In this document: in pieces, positions 14,953 through 24,761 of the stretch | Layout of the letters: every line of letters begins with the position of its first letter | Position numbering within the stretch: position 1 is the stretch's first letter | Assembly (NCBI RefSeq): GCF_006494775.1 | Contig: NZ_CP041146.1 | Span: 5,332,001 to 5,396,000 of the forward strand | Source: Nocardioides humi | GTDB taxonomy: Bacteria; Actinomycetota; Actinomycetes; Propionibacteriales; Nocardioidaceae | Direction: 5' to 3' | Length of the DNA stretch: 64,000 nt | Position numbers and translations under genes: made by a program | The notes under the pieces: model-generated | What the model was told of the DNA's origin: nothing | The model's input: the letters and a program-made list of their open reading frames with translations, nothing else | Databases searched by the model: none

Positions 14953-15378
14953 ATGACGGCGCCCGACTTCCAGCAGCAGCTGCGGGACGTCGCGCTCCGG
15001 GTCACCCGGCCCCGGCTCGCGGTCCTCGAGGCGGTGCACGCGCGCCCGCACGCGGACACCGAGTCGGTGATCGCGGCGGCGCGTGCGCTGCTGCCCGAGG
15101 TGTCCCACCAGGCGGTGTACGACTCGCTGCACACGCTGACCGAGGCGGGGCTGGTGCGCAGCATCAAGCCCGCCGGGTCGGTGGCGCGGTACGAGACGCG
15201 CACCGGCGACAACCACCACCACGTCGTGTGCCGCTCCTGCGGCGAGATCGCCGACGTGGACTGCGCGGTCGGCCACGTGCCGTGCCTGACCGCCTCCGAC
15301 TCCCACGGCTTCGTGATCGACGAGGCCGAGGTCATCTATTGGGGTCTCTGCCCCGACTGCACATCCCGCCCCTTGTAG
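14953..15378 (+). CDS. furA: Fur-family redox regulator of katG
   Basis: A 141-residue Fur-family repressor with winged helix (about residues 10-85, including SHQAVYDSLHTLTEAGLV) and a C-terminal dimer domain. It keeps the metal-site block DNHHHVVCRSCGEIADVDC with CxxC, and a second CxxC pair at the end (GLCPDC). In mycobacteria and Streptomyces the orthologue represses itself and the adjacent catalase-peroxidase gene until oxidised. katG follows by 21 bp in the same direction. ATG 14953 is preferred over ATG 14941 because the latter overlaps the -10. Confidence 0.92.
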   Translation: MTAPDFQQQLRDVALRVTRPRLAVLEAVHARPHADTESVIAAARALLPEVSHQAVYDSLHTLTEAGLVRSIKPAGSVARYETRTGDNHHHVVCRSCGEIADVDCAVGHVPCLTASDSHGFVIDEAEVIYWGLCPDCTSRPL

Positions 15379-15399
15379 TAGTTCCCGGAAGGAACACCG

Positions 15400-17607
<2,208 letters not shown>

Positions 17608-17627
17608 CCGCGGCCCGCTGACCGACC

Positions 17628-17666
17628 GGAGGCCGCCCCCACTGCGGGGGCGGCCTCCGTGCTTTT
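17628..17666 (+). terminator. rho-independent terminator of furA-katG
   Basis: A perfect 13-bp stem, GGAGGCCGCCCCC (17628-17640) and GGGGGCGGCCTCC (17646-17658) with a 5-nt loop, is followed by GTGCTTTT. Confidence 0.9.
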
Positions 17667-17693
17667 CCCGCGAGCGCCCGGCAGGATGGGCGC

Positions 17694-18002
17694 ATGAGCG
17701 ACGCACCCGACAACAGCACCATCAGGTACGTCCACGCTCCCGACGAGCACCGCTACGAGATCCGCGACGGCGAGGCGCTCGTGGGCTTCACGGAGTACCG
17801 CCTGCCCGACGACGTCCACGTCGACTTCGTCCACACCGAGGTCGACGACGCGTACGGCGGCCGCGGACTCGCCGGCGGCGTCGTGGAGTTCGCGCTGGCC
17901 GACGTGCGGGCGCAGGGCAGGCGGATCGTCCCGCACTGCCCCTATGTCGCGAAGTGGATCACCCAGCACCCCGAGTACGAGGACATCACCGACCGTCCCT
18001 GA
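17694..18002 (+). CDS. small GNAT-like N-acetyltransferase (YidJ/NATD1-like)
   Basis: This 102-residue protein matches the minimal GNAT family (Acetyltransf_CG): a short strand-rich start (HRYEIRDGEALVGFTEY), then FVHTEVDDAYGGRGLAGGVVEFAL, where YGGRGLAG is the acetyl-CoA pyrophosphate loop, and a C-terminal HCPYVAKWITQHPEYEDI motif typical of the group. Substrate is unknown. It is a monocistronic gene between the katG terminator and the convergent chrA gene. Confidence 0.85.
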   Translation: MSDAPDNSTIRYVHAPDEHRYEIRDGEALVGFTEYRLPDDVHVDFVHTEVDDAYGGRGLAGGVVEFALADVRAQGRRIVPHCPYVAKWITQHPEYEDITDRP

Positions 18003-18005
18003 CGC

Positions 18006-19139
18006 TCACGCGAGCAGCGCGTGGGCCAGCCCGGCCAGCGCGCCGCCGCCGATCAGCCAGGCGCTGTTGAGGCGGGTGCGCCACAGCAGGAGGAGCGTGA
18101 GGGCGGCGAGCCCCGTGGTCGGGGGATCGACCAGCCCGGTGCGGCCCAGCTGCAGCGCGACGCCCGCCATCAGCGCGAGCGCGGTGGCGTTGAGCCCGTC
18201 CAGCAGCGCGGAGGTCCAGTCCCGCGAGCGCAGCCGGTCGGTCAGCCGGGTCAGCAGTCCGACGAAGACGAACGACGGCAGGAAGATCGCGACCGTCGCC
18301 ACGGCCGCGCCGGGGAACCCCGCGACGACGTACCCGAGGAAGGTCGCGGTCGTGAACACCGGCCCCGGGGTGACCTGCCCGATCGACACCGCGTCGAGCA
18401 GCTGCTCGCGGGTGACCCAGCCGAGCCGGTCGACCAGGTCGCCCTGGAGGAACGCGACCAGGACGTATCCGCTGCCGTAGAGCACCGAGCCGATCTTGAG
18501 CATCGTCCAGAACAGCTCGGGCAGCCGCCCCTCGGCCGGCCCCGCCGCCACCAGCAGCGGCAGGCCGAGCAGGGCGTGCCCGCCGCGGCGGGCCAGCGAG
18601 CGCGCGCCGCGCACCACCGCGGCCACCCCCGCCCCGGCGAAGAGCACGGCGAGCTCCGGCGCCCCCATCAGGTACGCCGCGAGCGCGGCCGCCGCGAGCA
18701 GCGCCAGCCAGCGCGACGCGAGGACCGTCCGGCCCAGGCCGACCAGCGCCCACACGATGATCGCCACCACGACCGGCACGACGCCGTACAGGAGCGACTC
18801 GACGGCAGGCGTGTCGCCGTACTCGACATAGGCCCAGGCCAGCGCGGCCACCATCAGCGCCGCCGGCAGGATGAAGCAGACGCCGGCGAGCACCAGGCCG
18901 CGCCCGCGTGCCCGGTCGTGCCCGAGGTGGATCGCGAGCTCGGTCGAGTTGGGGCCGGGGATCAGGTTGGTCGCGCCCATCAGGTCCGCGAACCGCCGGT
19001 CGGTGACCCACCCGCGGCGGCGGACCAGCTCCTCGCGCATCAGCGCGATGTGGGCGACCGGGCCGCCGAACGCGATCAGCCCCAGTCGGAGGAAGACCGA
19101 GGCCACCTCCCGCGTCGAGCCCGCGGGCGCCGGGGACAC
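18006..19139 (-). CDS. chrA: chromate transporter (CHR family, two-domain)
   Basis: A 377-residue membrane protein with the duplicated CHR structure. The first half has FGGPVAHIALMREELVRRRGWV and the signature PGPNSTELAIHLG; the second has SIGQVTPGPVFTTATFLGYVVAG. About ten hydrophobic segments. Two-domain CHR proteins expel chromate by proton antiport, although many actinobacterial members are untested. The GTG start at 19139 lies 6 bp after the SDR stop, so the two are probably co-transcribed. Confidence 0.88.
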   Translation of the reverse strand: MSPAPAGSTREVASVFLRLGLIAFGGPVAHIALMREELVRRRGWVTDRRFADLMGATNLIPGPNSTELAIHLGHDRARGRGLVLAGVCFILPAALMVAALAWAYVEYGDTPAVESLLYGVVPVVVAIIVWALVGLGRTVLASRWLALLAAAALAAYLMGAPELAVLFAGAGVAAVVRGARSLARRGGHALLGLPLLVAAGPAEGRLPELFWTMLKIGSVLYGSGYVLVAFLQGDLVDRLGWVTREQLLDAVSIGQVTPGPVFTTATFLGYVVAGFPGAAVATVAIFLPSFVFVGLLTRLTDRLRSRDWTSALLDGLNATALALMAGVALQLGRTGLVDPPTTGLAALTLLLLWRTRLNSAWLIGGGALAGLAHALLA

Positions 19140-19145
19140 GGGACG

Positions 19146-19907
19146 TCAGGTGACGGTCATGCCGCCGTCGACCGCCAGCGTCTGGCCGGTGACGTAGCCC
19201 GCGGCGTCGGAGGCGAGGAAGACCAGGGTCGCGGCGAGCTCGCGGGCGTCGCCCTTGCGGCCGGCGGGGATCCGCGCCTGCTGTGCGTCGAGGTAGCCCG
19301 GGGGATAGGTGTCGGTCATCTCCGAGTCGAAGAAGCCGGGCGCGATGGCGTTGACCCGGATGCCCTTGCGCCCGGTCCACTGCTGGGCGAGGTCGCGGGT
19401 CAGGCCGATGATCCCGGCCTTGGACGCGGCGTACGCCGCCTGGGGGAGACCGGCGGTGGTGATGCCGAGCACCGAGGAGATGTTGATGATGCTCGAGCCC
19501 GGCGCCATCACCCGGCCGCAGGCCTGGGCCATCCAGTAGCTGCCGTTGAGGTTGACGTCGATCACCTGGCGGAACTCCTCCGGAGTCTCGCGGGTGGCGG
19601 GCACGGCGGTGCCGACGCCGGCGTTGTTGACCAGGATGTCGACCCTCCCCAGCTCGGCCACGGCCGCGTCGACGAGCGCCTGGCAGGACGCGGGGTCGGC
19701 CACGTCGGTGGCGACGCTGAGCGCCCGGCGCCCGGCGGCCTCCACGAGGGCCGCGGTCTCGGCGAGCCGGTCGGCGCGGCGCGCGCCGAGGGCGACGTCG
19801 GCGCCCGCCTCGGCGAGCGCACGGGCGAAGTCGACGCCCAGCCCGGAGCTGGCGCCGGTGACGACGGCGACCTTGCCGTCGAGTCGGAAGAGGTCGAGGA
19901 CGGTCAT
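19146..19907 (-). CDS. short-chain dehydrogenase/reductase
   Basis: Classical SDR of 253 residues. The NAD(P) motif is TGASSGLGVDFA (residues 18-29), NNAGVG follows at about 92, and the catalytic Ser, Tyr and Lys are in INISSVLG and YAASKAG. An Ala/Arg-rich region after the second strand (ALGARRADRL) suggests preference for NADP. The C terminus VTGQTLAVDGGMTVT is typical of 3-oxoacyl-ACP reductase-like or gluconate dehydrogenase-like SDRs; substrate unknown. It is divergent from the iron-uptake operon. Confidence 0.88.
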   Translation of the reverse strand: MTVLDLFRLDGKVAVVTGASSGLGVDFARALAEAGADVALGARRADRLAETAALVEAAGRRALSVATDVADPASCQALVDAAVAELGRVDILVNNAGVGTAVPATRETPEEFRQVIDVNLNGSYWMAQACGRVMAPGSSIINISSVLGITTAGLPQAAYAASKAGIIGLTRDLAQQWTGRKGIRVNAIAPGFFDSEMTDTYPPGYLDAQQARIPAGRKGDARELAATLVFLASDAAGYVTGQTLAVDGGMTVT

Positions 19908-19986
19908 GGCTGCACGCTATCGGTCGGCGTCCCGGCGCGTGCTGCCGCGATGTGGACCCGGGGAGAACGGCGACTCCGCGACTGCC

Positions 19987-20005
19987 TAAGGTGTGCCTTA
20001 CCTAT
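19987..20005. promoter_or_regulatory. DtxR/IdeR-type iron box
   Basis: TAAGGTGTGCCTTACCTAT agrees with the 19-bp consensus TWAGGTWAGSCTWACCTWA at all but three positions. It ends 14 bp before the ATG of the siderophore lipoprotein gene, so Fe2+-loaded IdeR/DmdR should repress the operon. Confidence 0.82.
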
Positions 20006-20019
20006 CTCGAGAGTTCCTG

Positions 20020-21078
20020 ATGAACCGTCGTTCCCCCCGCGTCCGGTCCCTGGTGGCCGGCGCCGCCCTGTCCGCGCTGGTCCTGGCCGTCGCCGGCTGC
20101 GGCACCGACAGCGCCACCGACGCCCCGACGGCCGAGAAGCGCCAGCAGCTCTTCGACGAGCAGTGCGCAGGAACGGTCATCCCCGACCTGCCCGACCTGG
20201 AGCCGATCCCGGCCGAGGAGGGCACCGGCCAGGTCGAGACCGAGTTCGGCACCGTCGAGCTGCCCACGCACCCGAAGGCGGCGCTGGGCATGTACACCAC
20301 CGACGTCGACATGCTGATCTGGCTGCGCTACCCGCTCGCCGGCAGCCAGCCGATCCGCGGCGACGGCTACAAGACGTTCCCGTGCTTCTTCCCCTACGAC
20401 CCGCTCGACGGCGTGAGCACCTTCGCCAACTACCCCGACTACGACTACGAGTCGATCCTGCTGGCCGAGCCGGACTTCATCCTCAACGGCCTCGGGTACG
20501 ACAAGAAGGTGGTCAAGCGGCTGCCGGAGATCGCGCCGACGTACAGCGTGGACGCCTTCGACGGCGAGAGCTGGATGACGCACTTCGAGGACACCGCGAG
20601 GGCGCTGGGGCGCAGCGAGTACTACGACGCCTGGAAGAAGATCTACGACGAGCGCGTCGCCGAGGTGCGGGCCGCGATCGGCGACGTCTCCGACGTCGTC
20701 GTGTCTCCCGTGGGCTACTGGGACGGCAAGATCCAGACCGGCTGCTACTCCGGCGTGGAGTGCCAGGTCTTCGACGACCTCGGCCTCACCATCAACGCCG
20801 CCTCGCTCGTCAACGACCGCGAGGGCGAGGCGCTCAGCGCCGAGCAGTTCGGCCAGCTCGGCGACGTCGACTACGGCTTCATGATCAAGGGCCTCGGCGA
20901 GGAGGGCCAGCAGGAGTACGACAAGACCCTCGCCGAGCTGCAGAAGAACGCACTGTGGGGCGACCTCGGCTTCGTGCAGGAGAGCCAGATCGTCACCTAC
21001 GAGTGGGAGATGACCTACGGCTCGCCCAGCGGCCAGCTCGCGTTCCTCGACGTCGTCGAGAAGGCGCTGGCGACGTGA
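20020..21078 (+). CDS. iron-siderophore ABC transporter substrate-binding lipoprotein
   Basis: A 352-residue FecB/FepB-type receptor. A basic N terminus and hydrophobic stretch end in a lipobox LAVAGC with C27 as the lipidated residue. The mature part has the periplasmic-binding fold blocks GTVELPTHPKAALGM, VDMLIWLRYPLAG, ESILLAEPDFILNG and a C-terminal VEKALAT. ATG 20020 is chosen because it follows the iron box by 14 bp and starts a proper signal peptide. The stop overlaps the next gene (GTGA). It is the first gene of an eight-gene overlapping operon. Confidence 0.93.
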   Translation: MNRRSPRVRSLVAGAALSALVLAVAGCGTDSATDAPTAEKRQQLFDEQCAGTVIPDLPDLEPIPAEEGTGQVETEFGTVELPTHPKAALGMYTTDVDMLIWLRYPLAGSQPIRGDGYKTFPCFFPYDPLDGVSTFANYPDYDYESILLAEPDFILNGLGYDKKVVKRLPEIAPTYSVDAFDGESWMTHFEDTARALGRSEYYDAWKKIYDERVAEVRAAIGDVSDVVVSPVGYWDGKIQTGCYSGVECQVFDDLGLTINAASLVNDREGEALSAEQFGQLGDVDYGFMIKGLGEEGQQEYDKTLAELQKNALWGDLGFVQESQIVTYEWEMTYGSPSGQLAFLDVVEKALAT

Positions 21079-21965
21079 GCGCCGCCGACATCGCGATGAG
21101 CGTCCACCACGCCGAGGTGCTCGACGCCGTCGACCTGACCGACGGCATGCGGCGCGTCGTGCTCGGCGGCGAGGGTCTCGCCGGCTACCGGTCCACCGGC
21201 GTGGGCGACGAGTACATCCGGCTGCTCTTCCCGGCCGACCCCGACCAGCGTCCGGAGCTGCCCGACGTCGTCGACGGCAATCTCGACTACGGCTCGATCG
21301 ACCTCGACCGGCTGCGCACCTACACCGTGCGCGACTGGGACGCCCAGGCCCGCCGGCTCACCGTCGACTTCGTCGTCCACGAGGGCGGCGTCGCCGCGAC
21401 GTGGGCGCGGCAGGCGACGCCCGGCCAGGTGATCGGGCTGAACACGCCCACGGCGCTGTACGCCCCGCCCGCCGGGCTGGAGTGGCAGGTCCTGATCGCC
21501 GACTACGCGGGACTCCCGGCCGCGGTGCGGCTGGCCGAGACCACCCCCGGCGTGCCGACCCGCCTGGTGCTGGAGGTGCCCGGGCCGTCGTACCAGGTCG
21601 AGATCGCGGTGCGCCCCGACCTGGAGGTGGTCTGGGTGCACGGCGGGAACGGCCACGCGCCGAGCCGGCTGGAGGAGATCGTCCGCTCGCTGCCGCGGCC
21701 CGAGGGCCTCGGCTACGTCTGGGTCGCGGGGGAGTCGAAGGTGCTGCGCGGCGTGCGCAAGCACCTGCGGCACGAGCTCCGGCTGCCGGCGACGGCGTAC
21801 AAGACCGTCGGGTACTGGATCGAGGACGCGGAGAAGTGGCGCGAGCGCTACGACAACCTCGACGAGGAGACCCGCGCGGCGCTCGACGCGATCTGGGAGA
21901 AGGGCGGCGACGAGGACGACCTGGAGGACGAGTACGACGCCCGGCTGACCGAGCTCGGGCTGTGA
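21075..21965 (+). CDS. siderophore-interacting protein (FAD/NAD(P)H ferric-siderophore reductase, ViuB family)
   Basis: A 296-residue flavoprotein predicted to reduce ferric siderophores in the cytoplasm and release Fe2+. The FAD-binding motif RTYTVRDWD (about residue 76) and the NAD(P)H domain ending in YVWVAGESKVLRGVRKHLR and TVGYW are visible. A negatively charged C-terminal extension (GGDEDDLEDEYDARL) is present. GTG 21075 overlaps the preceding stop, and the gene's own stop overlaps the permease start (GTGA). Its place between receptor and permeases ties it directly to this uptake system. Confidence 0.92.
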   Translation: MSAADIAMSVHHAEVLDAVDLTDGMRRVVLGGEGLAGYRSTGVGDEYIRLLFPADPDQRPELPDVVDGNLDYGSIDLDRLRTYTVRDWDAQARRLTVDFVVHEGGVAATWARQATPGQVIGLNTPTALYAPPAGLEWQVLIADYAGLPAAVRLAETTPGVPTRLVLEVPGPSYQVEIAVRPDLEVVWVHGGNGHAPSRLEEIVRSLPRPEGLGYVWVAGESKVLRGVRKHLRHELRLPATAYKTVGYWIEDAEKWRERYDNLDEETRAALDAIWEKGGDEDDLEDEYDARLTELGL

Positions 21966-22963
21966 CCTCGCCGGTGGCACCGAGGCTGCGAGGTCTGGGC
22001 TGGGCCCTCCTCGCGCTCGGGCTGCTGCTGGTGGCCAGCCTGGTGTTCGGCTCGCGGCCGCTGCCGCTCTCGGAGGTCGTCGAGGCGCTGATCCGCGACA
22101 ACGGCGATCCCCACACGATCGTCGTCGAGCAGCGGATCCCGCGCACCGTCCTCGGTGTCGTCGTGGGTGCGGCGCTGGGGCTCTCGGGCGCGCTGATGCA
22201 GGGGATGACCCGCAACCCGCTCGCCGACCCCGGGCTGCTGGGCGTGGGCGCCGGTGCGTCGTTCGCGATCGTGCTCGGCGCGATCCTGTGGCCCGGGGCC
22301 GGCGCCACCACCCTGGTCTGGTTCTCCTTCGCGGGCGCCGCGCTGGTGACGGTGGTCGTCTACCTGATCGGCAACGCCGGCGGGCGCGGCCGCTCGCCGG
22401 TCACCCTGGTGCTCGCGGGGATGGCGGTCGGCTCGGTGCTCGCCGGGCTCTCCTCCCTGCTCGTGCTGTTCAACCGCCGCGCGTTCCTGGCCTCGCGCTC
22501 CTGGCAGGCCGGGTCCCTGGAGGGCGCCGACTGGGACGTCGTGCGCCAGGTCGCCCCGTTCGTCCTCGCCGGCGTGCTGGTCGCGGCGTTCGCCGCCCGC
22601 GGCCTGAACGCCGTCGCGCTCGGGGACGACGTCGCCGCGGCCCTCGGCGTGCACCCCTGGCTGGTGCGGGCGCTGGTGATCGTGGGCGTCACGGTGCTCT
22701 GCGGCGCCGCCACCGCCGCCGTGGGGATGGTCTGGTTCCTCGGCATGATGGTGCCCCACATCGCGCGCTGGATCACCGGCCCCGACCAGCGCCGGATCCT
22801 GGCGTGGTCGGCCCTGCTCGGCGCGCTGCTGATGGTCGCCGCCGACGTGGTCGGCCGGGTCGTGGTGATCCCCGACGAGATCCCGGCCGGCGTGGTCACC
22901 GCCCTGATCGGCGGGCCGGTGCTCATCGGCCTGGTCCGGCGCCGGACGGCGAGCGCGCTGTGA
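21962..22963 (+). CDS. FecCD-type iron-siderophore ABC permease 1
   Basis: A 333-residue integral membrane protein of the FecCD/BtuC family with about ten helices. Diagnostic blocks are RIPRTVLGVVVGAALGLSGALMQG, NPLADPGLLGVGAGA and, near the C terminus, GMVWFLGMMVPHIARWITGPDQR, the loop that contacts the ATPase. It forms a heterodimer with the next gene product. GTG 21962 overlaps the stop of the siderophore-interacting protein gene, and its stop overlaps the next ATG (TGATG). Confidence 0.93.
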   Translation: MTSPVAPRLRGLGWALLALGLLLVASLVFGSRPLPLSEVVEALIRDNGDPHTIVVEQRIPRTVLGVVVGAALGLSGALMQGMTRNPLADPGLLGVGAGASFAIVLGAILWPGAGATTLVWFSFAGAALVTVVVYLIGNAGGRGRSPVTLVLAGMAVGSVLAGLSSLLVLFNRRAFLASRSWQAGSLEGADWDVVRQVAPFVLAGVLVAAFAARGLNAVALGDDVAAALGVHPWLVRALVIVGVTVLCGAATAAVGMVWFLGMMVPHIARWITGPDQRRILAWSALLGALLMVAADVVGRVVVIPDEIPAGVVTALIGGPVLIGLVRRRTASAL

Positions 22964-23985
22964 TGGTCGTCCTGCGCCTCGGCGGGGCCCTCTCCTGGCG
23001 GGTGCCGCTGCGCACCCTCGTGACGACCCTCCTGCTGTGCGCGGCGGCCGCCGCCGCGGCGATCGCCGGACTGGCGATCGGCAAGGTGCAGATCTCCGCG
23101 ATCGACGTGGTCCGCACGCTGGTCGGCCACACCACGCCCGCGCTCGAGACCGTCGTGACGGACTGGCGGCTGCCCCGCGTGCTGCTGGGCCTGCTCTTCG
23201 GCGGGGCGCTCGGCCTCGCCGGCGCGATCTTCCAGTCACTGACCCGCAACCCGCTCGGCAGCCCGGACGTCATCGGGTTCGACGCCGGTGCGTACGCCGG
23301 CGCCGTGATCACGATCATCGCCGTCGGCTCGACCGCGCTGGTCATCCCCGGCGCGCTGGCCGGCGGCATCGCCACCGCGCTCGCGGTCTACCTGCTCGCC
23401 TACCGCCGCGGCGTCCACGGCTTCCGGCTCATCGTCGTGGGCATCGCGGTCACCTCGATGCTCGGCGCGCTGACGGCGTACCTCGTCCTGAAGGCGCCGG
23501 TCGAGGTCGCCCGGATGTCCGCGATCTGGGCGGCGGGCAGCCTCAACGGGCTGACCTGGTCCGACCTGCGCGCGGGAGCGGCCACGATCGCGGTGGCGCT
23601 GGTCGTGGTCGGCTGGTCCGGCCGGCAGCTCACGGCGCTCGACCTCGGCGACGACGCCGCGGCCGCGCTGGGGGTCCGGGTGGAGCGGGTCCGGCTCGGC
23701 CTGCTGGTCGGCGCCACCATGCTCACCGCCACCGTCACGGCGCTCGCCGGACCGATCACGTTCGTCGCGCTCGCCTCTCCCCAGCTGGCCCGGCGGCTGA
23801 CCCGGTCGGCGGGGATCCGTATGGTTCCGTCCGCGGCGATGGGCGGCTGCCTGGTGGTGGTCGCCGACCTCGTCGCCCAGCACGCCTTCCCCGCTCTGGT
23901 GCCCGTGGGCCTGGTCACCATCGTGGTCGGCGGCTGCTACCTGGTCTGGGTGCTGGTCGTCCAGGCGCGCAAGGAGATCCGATGA
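22963..23985 (+). CDS. FecCD-type iron-siderophore ABC permease 2
   Basis: Second permease, 340 residues and about ten helices: WRLPRVLLGLLFGGALGLAG, NPLGSPDVIGFDAGAYAG, and the ATPase-coupling loop GPITFVALASPQLARRLTR. It is FecD/FepG-like and pairs with the preceding protein. ATG 22963 shares a base with the previous stop, and its stop overlaps the ATPase start (ATGA). Confidence 0.93.
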   Translation: MVVLRLGGALSWRVPLRTLVTTLLLCAAAAAAAIAGLAIGKVQISAIDVVRTLVGHTTPALETVVTDWRLPRVLLGLLFGGALGLAGAIFQSLTRNPLGSPDVIGFDAGAYAGAVITIIAVGSTALVIPGALAGGIATALAVYLLAYRRGVHGFRLIVVGIAVTSMLGALTAYLVLKAPVEVARMSAIWAAGSLNGLTWSDLRAGAATIAVALVVVGWSGRQLTALDLGDDAAAALGVRVERVRLGLLVGATMLTATVTALAGPITFVALASPQLARRLTRSAGIRMVPSAAMGGCLVVVADLVAQHAFPALVPVGLVTIVVGGCYLVWVLVVQARKEIR

Positions 23986-24761
23986 CACTGCAGGCACGAG
24001 ACCTGACCTTCGGCTACGCCGGCACCATGGTCGGGGAGCACGTCGACCTCACCATCGACGAGGGCTCCTTCACCGTGATCGTGGGCCCGAACGCCTGCGG
24101 CAAGTCCACCCTCCTGCGCGCGCTCTCGCGGCTGCTCAAGCCGACCGGCGGCCAGGTGCTGCTCGACGGCAAGGCGATCGGCTCGATGAGCTCCAAGCAG
24201 GTCGCGCGCCGGCTCGGCCTGCTGCCCCAGACCGCCCTCGCGCCCGACGGCATCACCGTCGCAGATCTCGTCGGCCGCGGCCGCCACCCCTACCAGTCGG
24301 CGCTGCGGCAGTGGTCGCGCGCCGACGAGGAGGCGTGCCGTGAGGCCCTCGAGGCGACCGGTACGACGGACCTGGCCGGCCGGCTCGTCGAGGAGCTGTC
24401 CGGCGGCCAGCGCCAGCGGGTCTGGATCGCCATGGTGCTCGCCCAGCAGACCGGGCTGCTGCTGCTCGACGAGCCGACGACCTTCCTCGACATCGCCCAC
24501 CAGATCGAGCTCATGGAGCTGCTCACCCGGCTCAACAGGGAAGGACGCACCATCGTGGCCGTGCTCCACGACCTCAACCAGGCGGCCCGCTACGGCAGCC
24601 GCATCGTCGCCCTGCGCGACGGCGCGATCGTCGCCGAGGGCGCGCCGGCGGACGTCGTCACCGCGACCACGGTCGAGGACGTCTTCGACCTGCCGTGCAA
24701 GGTGATCGAGGACCCCGTCTCCGGCGCCCCGCTCGTCCTCCCGCTGGGCAGCCATGCCTGA
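23982..24761 (+). CDS. iron-siderophore ABC transporter ATP-binding protein
   Basis: A 259-residue FepC/FecE-type ATPase with Walker A GPNACGKST (about residues 37-45), a Q-loop in LLPQTALAP, signature LSGGQRQRVWIAM, Walker B LLLLDEPTTFLDI and H-loop VLHDLNQA. All motifs are intact. It energises the two permeases encoded immediately upstream. Its end overlaps the next gene by 8 bp. Confidence 0.95.
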   Translation: MTLQARDLTFGYAGTMVGEHVDLTIDEGSFTVIVGPNACGKSTLLRALSRLLKPTGGQVLLDGKAIGSMSSKQVARRLGLLPQTALAPDGITVADLVGRGRHPYQSALRQWSRADEEACREALEATGTTDLAGRLVEELSGGQRQRVWIAMVLAQQTGLLLLDEPTTFLDIAHQIELMELLTRLNREGRTIVAVLHDLNQAARYGSRIVALRDGAIVAEGAPADVVTATTVEDVFDLPCKVIEDPVSGAPLVLPLGSHA

